From the NCBI GenBank assembly GCA_963691815.1, contig OY829646.1:25340938-25404937 (forward strand): a stretch of DNA of 64,000 nt, in the 5' to 3' direction. The translations under genes were made by a program, and so were the position numbers. The notes below the pieces were generated by a model. It was not told where the DNA came from. It did not search any database and saw only the letters and a list, made by a program, of their open reading frames with translations. How positions within the stretch are numbered: the stretch's first letter is position 1; every line of letters begins with the position of its first letter. This stretch comes from Echiichthys vipera (lineage: Eukaryota > Chordata > Actinopteri > Perciformes > Trachinidae). Positions 12,930-24,650 of this stretch are shown here, in pieces.

Positions 12930-13555
12930 TAGAGCTGGGGGATATGTTCAAAATCTTCTCTCCTGATATTGGTCATTTCATATGTCAACATTAATATATA
13001 TCATGATATAGCATGTTTTCTGGTAGAACAATAGATAAATAGTCTGTCTGAAAATAACCTCATGGCTAAGCCTATTTACTCTTGTGTGAATTAAACACTT
13101 GTCAAATTAAAAGTATTTTCTCATTTTATTAAGAACTTTAATGCAAAATGACCATGATGGGCAGGGATCGGAACATAGAGTGTCATCCAAATCTTGTTAC
13201 CCTTAACGCATTTCTGCCCCTGGTTTTTGAATCTCGAATCGCCCTGAAGGGCCTTCATTCACAACAGTGACTCTCGCTCGCATTATCCTGCTTATTACAT
13301 AGCTACTTACTAAAGAAATCAATAATTTAACATTAAATATATTTTTGCCACAGCTGACATTAAATTTACTGAACTACTTTCTGCGGACACGATCCTCCAG
13401 ATCTGCGATCTCAGAACGGCATCCATAGCGAAGATCTGTTTTCATAGCAGAAGTCTGCTCTAAAGCAATAACAGACTGTATAATGCTTTGATTGAGCAAT
13501 CAGAATTGAGTACTCAACAAAGCTGTGTAATAAATCATCATATTGCCCAGCCCTA
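12930..13555 (+). mobile_element. hAT-like non-autonomous transposon (family 1, copy A)
   Basis: The left end TAGAGCTGGGGGATATG matches the reverse complement of the right end, TAGGGCTGGGCAATATG. The flanking 8-mers CTCCAGAG (12922-12929) and CTCATGAG (13556-13563) agree at 6 of 8 positions, as expected for a decayed 8-bp hAT target duplication. The interior shares blocks with the copies at 18538 and 29415, such as GTAGCATGTTTTCTGG-like sequence, TATTAAGAACTT and TGCAAAATGA. No transposase frame is present, so movement would have depended on an enzyme from elsewhere. Confidence 0.75.
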
Positions 13556-13778
13556 CTCATGAGGGGTATCCTTATGAAAAGATCCCTGTATAAGCCACAC
13601 TTCTTGATATGGCGAAAGATTTTTGCCATGACACTGTTTCATATGCTACAAAGAGGTTAGAAGCAGAATCCTATACCTTATCACTTATGTTTCATAGTGA
13701 CAGTTAGGTCAAATGTTTGTAATTGTTCGGATTAACTATTTTTTTTTTACAGAATATATAGAGCAACAATATCTATCA

Positions 13779-13993
13779 CAGGCATCTCCAATCCTTCACC
13801 CGAAGGGCAACTGCCCTGCATGTTTTTAGGTTTCTCCCTGCGCCAACACACCTGAATCCAATGCTCTGCTCATTATAAAGCAGCTGAAGCTTGTCACAGG
13901 TTTGATAATCATTTGACTCAGGTGTGTTTAAACAGGGAGAAACCGAAAACATCCAGGGCAGTGGCCCTCCAGGAGCAGGATTGGAGATGTATG
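13779..13993. mobile_element. hAT-like MITE with perfect 8-bp target duplication
   Basis: The 8-mer ATCTATCA directly flanks the element on both sides (13771-13778 and 13994-14001), the size hAT transposases create. The left end reads CAGGCATCTCCAATCC and the reverse complement of the right end reads CATACATCTCCAATCC. The inverted arms extend inward for about 60 bases, through GGGCAACTGCCCTGCATG and the matching GGGCCACTGCCCTGGATG, to TTTCTCCCTG. The 215-bp element has no coding capacity. The perfect target duplication suggests it is younger than copy A of the neighbouring hAT family. Confidence 0.88.
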
Positions 13994-14092
13994 ATCTATC
14001 ATATCCCGACTGATACTGTATTTTTGAGGCTGATGCAGATTGTTTAACCCTGCAATGACTGGTGCTTTTACTTTTGTCCTAAACTTTATATT

Positions 14093-14150
14093 AAAGGTCC
14101 ACTTGGGAGTTTTTGACCACTAGTAGTTCTATGGAGCAGTATGAGATGTA
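14093..14150 (+). repeat. Short fragment of a dispersed repeat
   Basis: AAAGGTCCACTTGGGAGTTT followed by TTGACCACTAG resembles 29166-29240, which has AAGGTACCCTATGGATG followed by TTTTGACCACTAG. Two diverged copies in one window imply a dispersed family. Its ends and class cannot be defined from these fragments. Confidence 0.45.
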
Positions 14151-16275
14151 CATGGCTGTAATTCACAATGAATTGTGTTTGTAAAATGCCCTATTCATTA
14201 AATAGTTTTCTTTCTTTCAGTTTTTGAAGATAATATCATACATCACAATTTCAAAATAATGTAAAAATAGACATTGCTCAGTCAGCCCTGATACATTTAA
14301 TCACGAGTCAGCTCAGTAATATGTACGATAGACCCATACCCATAACTCGCAGTGATTGAGTAAATAGCATTCTTTTACCATGTTCAGAAATCATTATTTA
14401 AATTCTGATAATAACAACAGTTTCTACATTGTGTTGATAATTGGAAATCTGTGGAAAAAGTGCCAGTGTAAATCTGTAATTATGACATGATAATAAAATG
14501 TTTCTAGTTTAATACCTCCTCTTTATTGTGGATACATATGTTGATAGGAAATGACATGAGGTTAAATTCACCTATTGAATCTAATCAGAGCATAGCTGAT
14601 TGTCATTATGGAAAAGATGAGATTTTGTGAGTTGTTTTGGACACTGTTAGTCGATGGGTACGACCGTGTAATCTTCATCCTTAGGTCCTATGAAGCAGTG
14701 ATGGTGTGTCAGACAAATGTCTGAGCTGACACACAACATACTGTGTGAGAGCAAGGACTCAGAGTAGCTGTGCCACCCAAACCAAGTCATTAGGCTCTTC
14801 GCCACCTGCACAGTTTCCTCCTACGTAAAGAGCTGTATAAATTAATCACACACACAGCCTTATGCACTTTGATGCAATTTCTAATGCACATTAATGAGGG
14901 CTGACAGCTGTAACTAAAAGGCAGAATGATCACTTACAATTCAAATAAAAATCACAGTGCAATAACAAAAGTCATTTGCATGACTTTTTTTCCTGTCATG
15001 CTCCATTTTTCATCTTTATCCAGCTTTGATTCCTGCTGTTTTATCAGAGGCAGAATGCATGTGAAAAGACTAAATGATCTGCAAATTAGGCTGTGTCTCA
15101 TTTCAGAATATGAGCTCTAATTGTACATTGTGTGAAGGTATGGCATTTATTGATTAAAAAAAAGGCTTTTCTCCACACCTCATTTCAATCACAATGTCTT
15201 ATCAATCGCCTTTGTTAAGTTGCTGCTTGTTGATGGGCATTCATAGGTTATACAGTTACTAATTACACTCCTTTTTTCCATATGTTTCTTCACAGGGCCA
15301 GCTTGTCTTTTGTTGTGCTATATTCCCCATGCAAGATCAAGGTGGAAATAAATTTACAACCAAACATTGTGATCACATGAAAACATCACGAGGAAACCAT
15401 TTGAGCTGACCTTCAGAGGTGCTAATTAAATTTTGGGCGTGTGGCGATGGTATAACTGATTTCATTCTTCATTATGGCCTGTAATGACATTTCTCAGCTG
15501 TCAGAAGCATTGCAGGGGGCTCGCTTGTGAGGTTTGGGATGAATTAACCATTATACCATCATAGAGACAGCATAACCATAAAGGAGGGGTAGAGAAAAGC
15601 TCAGAGTTGATCATTCAGTTTACTGCAAAAACACATTCATCAAAGCTTGCTAAAAATGGAAACAATATGCGTTTTGTCCTTCAGCTGTTTAAAACAACAG
15701 GGCATATATGACCTTCTGGACTGCGGAGCAAATCCATATGTCTCTGCTCCAATAAAAGGCTTTAATGGGATCCTAAAGAGTTAATTAAGATGTCAGTATG
15801 CGTAGGTCAGCTGCAGTGCAGAATCTGGAGTGGAAGATATACAGTAACACTACAAAGAGCCCAGCTGGATCTGTTAGGCCATGCACAGAGAAGAAGGATG
15901 TCTCTGACTCCGATTTACACAGAAAACCTTGTTGTAAAAGCAATGGCATTTTGAATACCAGTTCATCTGCACACTTAAGCAAAGCTATGTTGAAATGGAG
16001 GAATGGAGTCCAAAAGTCACCACCCTGTCATTAGCAGCCGAACCGGCAAACAGTCTGCTAATTTAAATGAAAGGGTAAGTGAGGTGTCTTGATGTGTGCA
16101 GTATTTGTTGTACAGGTCTAAGGAAGTCTGTTGGTATAGGACGAGATATTATACAATAGAGCATAGGCAACAGAAGCTATTGTTTACATGAACAATTTGT
16201 CACACTGTTATTTAATATATATTTATTTGAATAAAGTATAAGTCAGTATCACATTTTAATAACATTTTTCACAAT
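14151..16275. other. Unique non-coding DNA, no gene seen
   Basis: No transposon ends are visible. A small inverted pair, GTGTGTCAG/CTGACACAC, lies at about 14705-14733. 15395-15540 (containing GCTAATTAAATTTTGGGCG and CTGTAATGACATTTCTCAGC) is repeat-free and could be a conserved element. Frames stay under 80 codons. Confidence 0.45.
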
Positions 16276-16278
16276 TTA

Positions 16279-16715
16279 GGGTACGTCCACACGATCGGAA
16301 ACAACCTTTTTTTTCTTTTTCCGTCCACACGACCTCAGCTTGAGAAATATTTGTGTAAAACCAGTGAATCAGGCTAAAACACTGTAGTACACATGCCAGG
16401 CCTGGATATGGTGCTGTAACTGCCACAGAAATACACCAAAAACGGAGAAGAAGAGACCGGGCGACGCTGTGTATAAAACAAACACCGGCTGGTTTCTTGC
16501 CAAATCTGGCGACTTCCCAAATCCTCATCCACGGCATCGCTTAACAAAGTATGCAGTTTCGCAGTCCAGACGACAACGCCATGGGGGGCATTTTCAAATC
16601 TTCCCACTCTGGGGCCAGGTTTCAAAAGATACTGTTTTCAGGTTCCGATAACACCAGCTGCGTGTGGATGGTCGGCCAAAACGATACAAAAGTTGTGCGG
16701 TTACAGGATGGGCCC
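16279..16715. mobile_element. TTA-flanked MITE, possibly PIF/Harbinger-like
   Basis: TTA lies directly outside both ends (16276-16278 and 16716-16718), the 3-bp target typical of PIF/Harbinger elements. The left end GGGTACGTCC pairs imperfectly with GGGCCCATCC, the reverse complement of the right end. GTCCACACGA recurs inside the left arm (two copies), and GCGTGTGGATGG lies inside the right arm. The 437-bp body is more CpG-rich than its flanks. Frames inside (up to 93 codons, both strands) show no transposase motif. Class assignment rests on weak termini. Confidence 0.55.
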
Positions 16716-16770
16716 TTAGATAAATAGATGGATATTTGGATAATAATTTACATAAGCTAATGTCTTAATT

Positions 16771-16817
<47 letters not shown>
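16771..16817. repeat. (GATA)n tetranucleotide microsatellite
   Basis: About 11.5 uninterrupted copies of ATAG/GATA are present, ending in ATATAG. The array starts 53 bases after the end of the adjacent MITE. Confidence 0.97.
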
Positions 16818-17512
16818 TAGTAATTAGTAATTAAACAATAAAATGCAATATGAAAATATGCTAAAAAAATGTATAAATAAGCTATCTAATTGTAGTGCAA
16901 AGTAAACTGTACTTAAACTACGTAAACTGTTTTTTTAATAATGTGCTGTACATGAAGCTGCATTATTTCAATCTATCTTAGGTTTACATTCGGTATTCAT
17001 ATTCTCTGAATAGATGAGCAATCAGTACATTTAATTTATCAAACATTTCTGACACTTAAATACATGTAAAAATTAATTGTAATGTGACCTATGTCCACAG
17101 TGTCTTCTTAAATAAAATGAACTAATGATCAGGGAACAGGTTTTCTGAAAGACTTATATTTCACTTTTGTATTTCACAACAGATAAGATCTGAAGGGACA
17201 CTTATCTGCAGAGAGAGTGAAGGATAAGTAGATGGGATGTGGGCTGAGAAAAAGAAAGGGTGACTGACACAGTTAAATGGCTCATTCCCTGGAGGGTGGA
17301 TGTCGATCTTGTTATTTCCATTTCCCCCCGCCACTCCTCTCTATCTGTCTGTCTGTTGGTCTGTCTTCTTTTTGATTGTACAGAGGATCTGATTCCACAA
17401 TGTCCAGTGAAAAGCAGTCTGCCACAGTTTGCTCTGACAGAAAGGATCTCAGTTAAAAGGCCAAGTTCACAAGAGTCATCCATTAGATCTTGTGGTAGCC
17501 ATGGAAAACAGA
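16818..17512. other. Non-coding DNA between two mobile elements
   Basis: AT-rich sequence is followed from 17205 by more mixed sequence with a CTGTCTGTCTG run near 17345. Frames of 114 and 119 codons on opposite strands here (17202-17619) run into the next element and have no domain. No gene is supported. Confidence 0.45.
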
Positions 17513-17516
17513 CTAG

Positions 17517-18209
17517 GGGCGTGATCACACTGTCCTCCCGGACCACAACCCGGACTTTACAGCGTGCTCACACTGTCCTTTTGGCCGCGGCCAAAACCGG
17601 TTTTTCAGCTAAAGTCTAGTACCTTTAAGTAGTGTGAGCGCACCCGCTCCGCGCTCAACTGCGGCCAGCGGACCGTCCACGGCCCGCTTGAAAGAGGTGG
17701 GCTTTAGCGGAGCCGTTTGCACATGTACGAGCACGAGCGTGCGCACGTGCACGTGCACGAGCCCTACGGCAGTAGCGTTATGTCCGCCTGTTCGGACATG
17801 TAAATAGAAGGACGGACCATGCGCGGATATTTAACAACAACAACAATGGTGGTGAAAGGTTCACGTTGTGTTTACTGCAGATTTGGTTGGATGAAAATAT
17901 TCAAAAACAGTCGACAAGACGCACAAAAACTCCGAGGTCTATGGAAAGATTTGTAAACAAAGCCACACACACGCGATCAATGCGTGTGACGTGTTACGGC
18001 GTATGGACAGCAAGAAGCATTGGCCGTGGCCCAGGCAGAATGAGTACAAACGGGGCTGGGGCGCGGGGGGGGGGGAGAGGGAGGGGGGACAAGTACCCTA
18101 AAGTCCGGGTCGTGGTCCGGGAGGACAGTGTGATCACGCCCTTAAAGGTACTAGACTTAAGCTGAAAAACCGGTTTTGGCCGCGGCCAAAAGGATAGTGT
18201 GATCACGCT
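17517..18209. mobile_element. CpG-rich transposon-like element with staggered paired inverted repeats
   Basis: Two modules lie at the left, A (17517-17559) and B (17561-17629). Their reverse complements lie at the right in the order A' (18099-18141) then B' (18141-18209). A and A' match at 42 of 43 bases, B and B' at 66 of 69. Every module starts, reading inward, with a GCGTGATCACACTGTCC-like motif, so the outermost ends (A at left, B' at right) share only that short terminus. CTAG flanks both ends exactly (17513-17516 and 18210-18213), consistent with a 4-bp target duplication but weak because CTAG is itself a palindrome. A third, inverted copy of the motif (AGTGTGAGCGC) follows B at 17631-17641. 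The core is CpG-rich, has no credible transposase and contains a poly-G run near 18066. High CpG and near-identical arms suggest recent insertion. Superfamily unknown. Confidence 0.75.
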
Positions 18210-18284
18210 CTAGCTAACAGCAAACTTCAAACCACATTTATTTAGATGTCATTTTTTTTCTTAAGGGAAATCCTTGCAGATCAA

Positions 18285-18480
18285 CTGTGTGGAGTTTGCA
18301 CGTGTTAGGTTAATTGATGACTCTGAATTGCCCGTTGTCTGTCTCTGTCTGTCTCTATGTGCCCTGTGATAGACTGGCGTCCTGTCCAGGGTGTACCCCG
18401 CCTCGCGACCGATGTCGATTGGCTCCAGCCCCCTGCGACCCTTACAGGGACAAGCGGTTGAGGATGAATGAATGAATGAT
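18285..18480 (+). mobile_element. 5'-truncated, internally deleted SINE tail
   Basis: This is a second copy of the family seen complete at 53893-54248. It starts at CTGTGTGGAGTTT, then skips the part corresponding to about 65 bases of the complete copy and resumes at GTGTTAGGTTAATTGATGAC. It continues through CCCTGTGATAGACTGG, CTGTCCAGGGTGTACC and GGCTCCAGCCCCCTGCGACC to a (GAAT)n tail. The tRNA-like head with Pol III boxes is missing, so the copy cannot be transcribed by itself. It sits between two DNA transposons. Confidence 0.85.
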
Positions 18481-18537
18481 TTTGAGCATTATCTCAGTCA
18501 AGGTTGAACATTAACTCAACTGTATGACAATTCAACT

Positions 18538-18835
18538 ATGATATGACCAAAATCTTTATCTAGATATCTAGATAAAGATATCTACGGTATATCATGATGT
18601 AGCATGTTTTCTGGTAATTCAATTAAGAAATCCTCTTTATGACATAACCACATTGTAAAACGTATTTTGTGTATTCCTGTGTGGGGTAAATGCATGACAA
18701 ATGAAAAGTCCAAAGTATTTTCTCTTTTTATTAAGAACTTAAGTGCAAAATGAACCTAATGTGCAAAGATCGGAATGTAAAGCATTATCCAAATGACGTC
18801 AATATTACCATAACTCAGTGGAAAATGATACATTT
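18538..18835 (+). mobile_element. hAT-like family 1, copy B (degraded)
   Basis: Shared blocks identify the family: ATATGACCAAAATCTT at the left (compare ATATGGCCAAAATCTTCT in the 24651 copy), GATGTAGCATGTTTTCTGG, GACAAATGAAAAGT, ATTAAGAACTTAAGTGCAAA and ATCCAAATGACG. The terminal TAGGGCTGGG is not recognisable at either end, so borders are approximate. The element contains a 28-bp perfect palindrome at 18552-18579. It directly follows the SINE tail. Confidence 0.65.
18552..18579. repeat. 28-bp perfect palindrome without spacer
   Basis: The sequence reads outward from the centre GATATC as CTAGATATCTAG, then TTTATC/GATAAA, then ATC/GAT, with no mismatch. It lies inside hAT family copy B. The related copies at 12930 and 29415 lack it, so it arose in this copy, probably by template switching. 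Confidence 0.9.
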
Positions 18836-19869
18836 ATGCAAGCTACCCTAGAATACTCTGTTAATGCTAATTTGTATTTATGTTAATGCTGCTTTAGATT
18901 ACATTGAACCGCAAGAACAGCAAATTCTTCTGCTTGGACGGATCTGCACCTGTTCCCTGCCATGCTAGGGACTCTAATAGCAATAGTGGAAATTCATTGA
19001 GAATGAGGGTGGGTTTCTGGGTCATGGGGACCTCATGTCCTCCTTAATACTACTCCATATGAGGCCAACCAAGTGAACCACCAGTATCTTTGTTAAATAT
19101 TCATCCCCTGTCAATAATTAAATGCTCATTATTTGAACCTGAAGAGTGCTGTGATTCCAAATTTAATGTGCTTCTAATGCATGGGGCGATAAGGCACGCC
19201 TAATAGCTAGGCTGCATGATGAAAGGTAGATGAGTATAGCCATACCCATTCTTTTTCAGTTGAACAGGTAAAAAGAATCCATGTTTCAAATAAAAAATTT
19301 ACAACCGTTGTCCAGACTTTTTTGAAGAACATCTGAGGTTTTGTATTCTATGACTGTACACGATTTTGAACAAATGTCAGAGAAAAGAAGCTTGTTATCT
19401 CAGGCTCTTTAAATTGAATCCTCTGCGAAAGCAAGAGACTTTTTTAGTTAATCTGTTCCTACAACTGCCACAGCACAATCAACCACCCACACAGGAAATA
19501 ATGACACATGAGCCAATTTAGGTGATAAGATACAGGCAGGGCATGAATACACAAATATACAATAAATATGCAAACAACAAGATCTGTTACCCATGGGCTA
19601 GGGGCTCACATGATAATACAAGTATTGTCCTGCAGCTATGCAGCACACTCAACCAGTAGTGCTATCAATTAAGTCCAGGAGGAAGTCAGTGCATCAACAA
19701 TCTTTTGCCTCTTTCGTAAAACTTTACCGCATTTTAAAATACATAATAATAATTGCTTCTTTGATGTCAGGCATTTTTCATTGTTTGTTGTTATTATGAT
19801 CTGCACTATGAACAACTGAGAATTACCCCAGCTTTTTTTTTATTATTTTGTTTTTACAAATGTGAGTTT

Positions 19870-19871
<2 letters not shown>
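18836..19871. other. Unique non-coding DNA, no gene seen
   Basis: No frames of note, simple arrays or termini are visible. The first 100 bases may still be the degraded end of the hAT copy before it. Confidence 0.45.

Positions 19872-19935
<64 letters not shown>
19872..19935. repeat. (TG)n microsatellite with one C interruption
   Basis: A GT/TG array of 64 bases has a single C in place of T at 19909. Frames across it encode Cys-Val repeats and are not genes. Confidence 0.97.
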
Positions 19936-19940
<5 letters not shown>

Positions 19941-22900
19941 CCTATGGCTCAAGGACCTGTCTATGATGTAAACACAGAGAGGGTAAACACACAGGCAGCT
20001 TGTAGTCTCCATTGTTATTATCCTGTTTGTATAATTAGCCTTATTAATTGCTCACATCAAAGGCGCTGTCCCTTGAAATACTTCTATGCCTCTGTTCAAG
20101 TAAAAGAGAATGGAGTGGGGAGGGGCAGCTCTGGTCCCCGTCCCATTGAGACGTTGGAGGATTAAGCAGGGGAACGCAACTGAAGTGTCGTGATGTCTGG
20201 TGGCGATCCCGTATTTTCTCCTGGGTCTGCCTTTGTGATGCTTTCTTTAGAGAGGCACCTTCCCGATACCAGGTTCAAATACCTGAACTTGTATGTAATA
20301 TGTCTGTGTTAGAAAGTGGGGGAAAGGGAAAAAAAACGTGATGTAGACAATGTAATCTGGGCTCATTTCACATTAAACAGCAATGTTATGCACTAAATGC
20401 TATTTTTTAAATGTGCCCCCCTGATTTGTAAAATAGTTGGGGCAAAAGTTACCCCCCAAATATATATCGATATTTATTTTGGTAGCAGAAGTGGTCTAGT
20501 TTCCATTTGTAGTCCCAGTAGTATCGACCAATCACATGTGAGCATGATTTAGTTGCATGCAGGAAAACAGTCCGTGTGGAGAGCAAAAGAGGCGGAACAT
20601 ATTGGCCGTCATGCAATCATGGCACCCATGAGCTATTGTGTGACGACGATTTATCTTTTTGTTAATATCTATTTGCATTAATTTGAAGATACTGTACATG
20701 TTGACAGACATGCTCTCTCTCACCCCAATATCCAGTTTCGTGTCTCAAGTTGCTAATCAGACTGTATCAATGACTGTCGCTCAGAAGAGGAAGTCTTGGC
20801 CTTGTCTGCTGGCTACATTGGAAAGCCCCAAATATTAGCTTTTGGCCCCAGTGGCTAAATTATCGTCAGACAATGAACTGAAGGTGGTTGAAGCAAAAAA
20901 AACATTTTATCCTAGTAATCAGGACTAGTCAGGAACTATAGTGTGTACAAATGATCACTTCATGAGCTGATTATACTTGAAACTTGTGTTTCAAAATCAA
21001 TGTTGGCAATTCTGTCTAAACTAGTCAAGTCACTACAGATCACCACAGGAAGGAACATTTTCCTCCTTTCCACATGGTGACAACATAGTGAATATTGCAT
21101 TGCCTTCATATTAATCCCTCTCCTGGTTAAAAAATATCTACAGTACATTTAATGACCTTTTATGACCTGTAGTAAGTGTACAGATGGAAAAGTGCTGCAG
21201 TACAGTATGTGCTGATTCTGCTGCACTCTGAGCAATGCGTGAACAATAATGGCTTGGCAACTAGAAGTGATGAGAGACAGAAAGTGTCAGAGGGGGTTTA
21301 CACAAATTTGACTGACAGTACCATAGCTGCCTCTGCCATCAATTTAATGGTAATTATTATTTAATGTATATGACTTAAAAGCATATGCAAAATTAAGATT
21401 TAGTCACAAAAACACTTTTTATATGGTATTTAAAGAATAATATGCATAATATATTGCTTGTTAATATTTATGGCAAAGAAGTTCAAGCATTTCTTGTCTT
21501 GAGCTAGTCCTCTGCTGAAAGCGTTGACTCTGATGATCTCAATTAATAACTAAGAAAGTAAGAAAAGGAGGAAGCAGCACTAAACTGGAAGCTTTTTACA
21601 CAGAGGAGAAAAACCTGCCAAGGGGAATTTATCTCAGATTCAGATTCACTTATGTGTAAAAACAAGAGACTGGTCTCCTTCAGGGTATAATTCAAGAGAG
21701 AAAATATTTTTTTCATTACAGATTTAAAAAAAGAGAGATATTATTTGTTGAATAAACGTTGAATTGAAGAACTTATCCTTCAGATGGAAATATAAGGCTG
21801 CATTTGTAAAATGAAACTTAAATTGTAGAGGTCATAGGATCGTTAATAAGTTAATTAAGTTTCTCAGACCGATTTCTATGTTCTTTCCGGTTTGAAGTGC
21901 AAGGTACAACGTGAGGCCAGGCCGTGCAGTGATTACAACATTGTGCATAAACCTGACAGGCATTTAATGAGGTGAAAGAAAGTAGTTATTCCTAACCTCA
22001 AAAATTGCACTCAATCAAGTACATGGCATTCTTTGATTACTATGAAAATAATTGTAATAAAGATCGGTATCCTCCTCTGGTCCTACCCACAAACGCTACT
22101 GTTTTGTGTAGAATCTAAAAATGTCAGATTTTGGAGACTCACAGTGGTAATTACAAGAAGGCAGGACAGACAGAAATGCATGACCCTAAATGCAAAATCT
22201 GCTGTATGCTAAAATTATCTGGACGTCGTACTGCTTTGGAAAAAATCTCCAGTATGTATTGGATCAGTTTACCTCTCCTACTGTGTCCCACAATGCAAAG
22301 CACTGTAACGGTCACAAAAACTGGTCATTACTTCAGCTTTCCAAAACGAGAAATCAGCTAAACCTGGTCTAGCATACTGCAAAATAAATCTATGTAATTG
22401 TTTCATACTATGTAATCAAGCATAAAACGTACAAATACAATTTAACAAAGTCAATGTGTCACCATCATCTCTGTATTAGCTCTGGTAAAAAAATGACCCC
22501 AACAGGACAAGCAGATTCCGTACTTTGCTGCCACATTAGAAATACTACAGGAGGCAAAAAAAAAAATAATTTGGCTACTTGCTTGTATGTTATCATGTCT
22601 TTGTTCTATCACTGGCAAGATTAGGATTCTGGAGAGCGTGATTGACACTCAGATGAGGGTTTGACGGTCCTTCATCACTCGCACTGAAACCCAGTGTTAA
22701 TATAATTAAATTATAAATGAGTGCATGCATATTACATCAGTATGGGAGAGCAATCAGGGAATTCAGTGTTGCTTTCCAACACCAACAATTCTACCATTTT
22801 AGTCACTCCTGTACTATATCATTCACCGCTAAAACACAATGCAAGGCAATTCCAGCATATCTGAGCGATGTCAATGTGAGTTGTTCAGTATGTTCTTAGA

Positions 22901-24650
22901 TAGCCCCATCCAGAAGAGGAGGTCACTGTGAGAGCCACGAGGACCAAGGAGAAAAACCAGTTTAAAAGAAGACAAGGACTAAGGTTAAAAGATAAAATAA
23001 ATCTGCTTAGTTCATTTTCTGGCAACCCCCTGAGGGAGAGAGACCATGAACTGACAGGCCCTATGTAATTCTTGACAGAGGAAAACTTTGTATACAGACA
23101 GTCTCAGCAACATGTTATTAAAAAGAGGAGCATGGCCGTGGAAAATAGATAAATAAATAAAAAATACTGATTAAATTTTAAGCAGCTGGCGGGCCGATAG
23201 TTTGCCCGAGGCATATTTGTCAGTTTCAAAGGGTGTTTTTATTAATTTTGTATTTTGCATTTTGTTAGTGGAAAGAGCTAACTCCACTGGGAGCGCCACA
23301 AGCTATAGCCAGCAGAGCCTATAGCAGGGAGAAAGGAGACGCAGAGCATGCCAAGCAGATCCTGCACACTTAGAGAAAGAAATCAGCCCTGGATCACCAG
23401 CATAACCCAAAGACCCCCCAACCTCTACCCAAACAGCACACACTTAACACACAGACATGTTCTCATACTGTAGAAGTAATGTATGCGCACACCTGCAAGT
23501 CTTTATGTGAACGACACTGCAGTTACATTTATTCTACATAACAAACTCTTTTTTTTACCAAATTGAACTGCAATAGCAATGCTGCTGCTTTATTTTCCTG
23601 CCTTTTTATATGAATCATCAACTAGTGAGGATGCTGACTTTTTGCCTGGTAGGCTTTAGTCTTAGTCTTCCTTAGCATTTTTGCAGTGCTGATTTAACAT
23701 GTATGTAGATCAGGGCCAACACTGATCTTTTAGGGGTCCAAGGAAAATATTTCATTCATGTAATTTTATTAGTAACTCCTAGCTAATAAATACCTGACTT
23801 TCGAGAGGGGATTCCACTGCACAAACAAACAGCGTGACTCGCGATATTCGTTTTTACAGGCCAACAGTGCAGGAATCTGAACACCATAGATATACGCAGT
23901 AGCTTCTACAATTGTTACGGTGATGAAACCATGACGTTATGAAAACACAGTTACAGTTTGGCAAAATCGGTTAATCCCGAGATCCCGAGGTGGCAGGCAA
24001 GGTAGCCGAGAGGCCCAGCCACATCCTCCTATTTCTCAAGGCTATTGAATGAAGATTGGTCACGGTCTGTGACTCCCATGGGAGCTATGTGATTTAGCTA
24101 ACATATGCACAATGTAACTGGAGCTGCGATGTTGCAGGGTTTCAGCAGACGGCGCTACAAATAAAGGAATGGGTCCACTTAAATGCGTGAATGGATGGCA
24201 GCCTATATACATATTTCTCTTTTTTGTATAAAGTGTATTCATAGGCAGACTACGATCACCTCAGTGAAACAAATCAATCATCCCCATGTTCTATGATCAT
24301 GGGTCAGCTATACAACCATTCGGCAAGTGCAGACAAGATTTTACTGTACGTGTGGTACCGCAATGATATAACACGATATGATGCCATGCTTCTCCTCTAG
24401 TTTAGCCTCCTTGCCACTCCTTGTGGGTAATCCTGAGTCCAGATGGGATATATAATCCTTCCCAGGTGGTTCTGCCTGGATATAAGCATTAGTATTCGCA
24501 TCAGCAGTAACACTGCTGGACAGATTGATTGTAATGTTTTTATATTGACCTGTACCTTAATATAAGTTGTAGTATTCAATTAAATTCATGTATTTTATAG
24601 AACCATGTAATTTTTTAACAGAATTTTTAATGCAGAATATGCTGATGAAA
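19936..24650. other. Mostly unique non-coding DNA, no gene seen
   Basis: Frames reach 76 codons at most and lack domains. 20510-20650 and 23815-24200 are richer in CpG than their surroundings (for example GACTCGCGATATTCG) and may be old transposon relics, though I cannot find paired ends. GATAAATAAATAAAT at 23148 is a minor simple repeat. Confidence 0.4.

Noticed and set aside
16771..16817. CRISPR-like or satellite array
   Set aside because: It is a simple 4-base microsatellite without spacers.
17202..17619. Frames of 114 and 119 codons on opposite strands
   Set aside because: Both run into the arm of the CpG-rich element and a CTGT-rich stretch. No domain.
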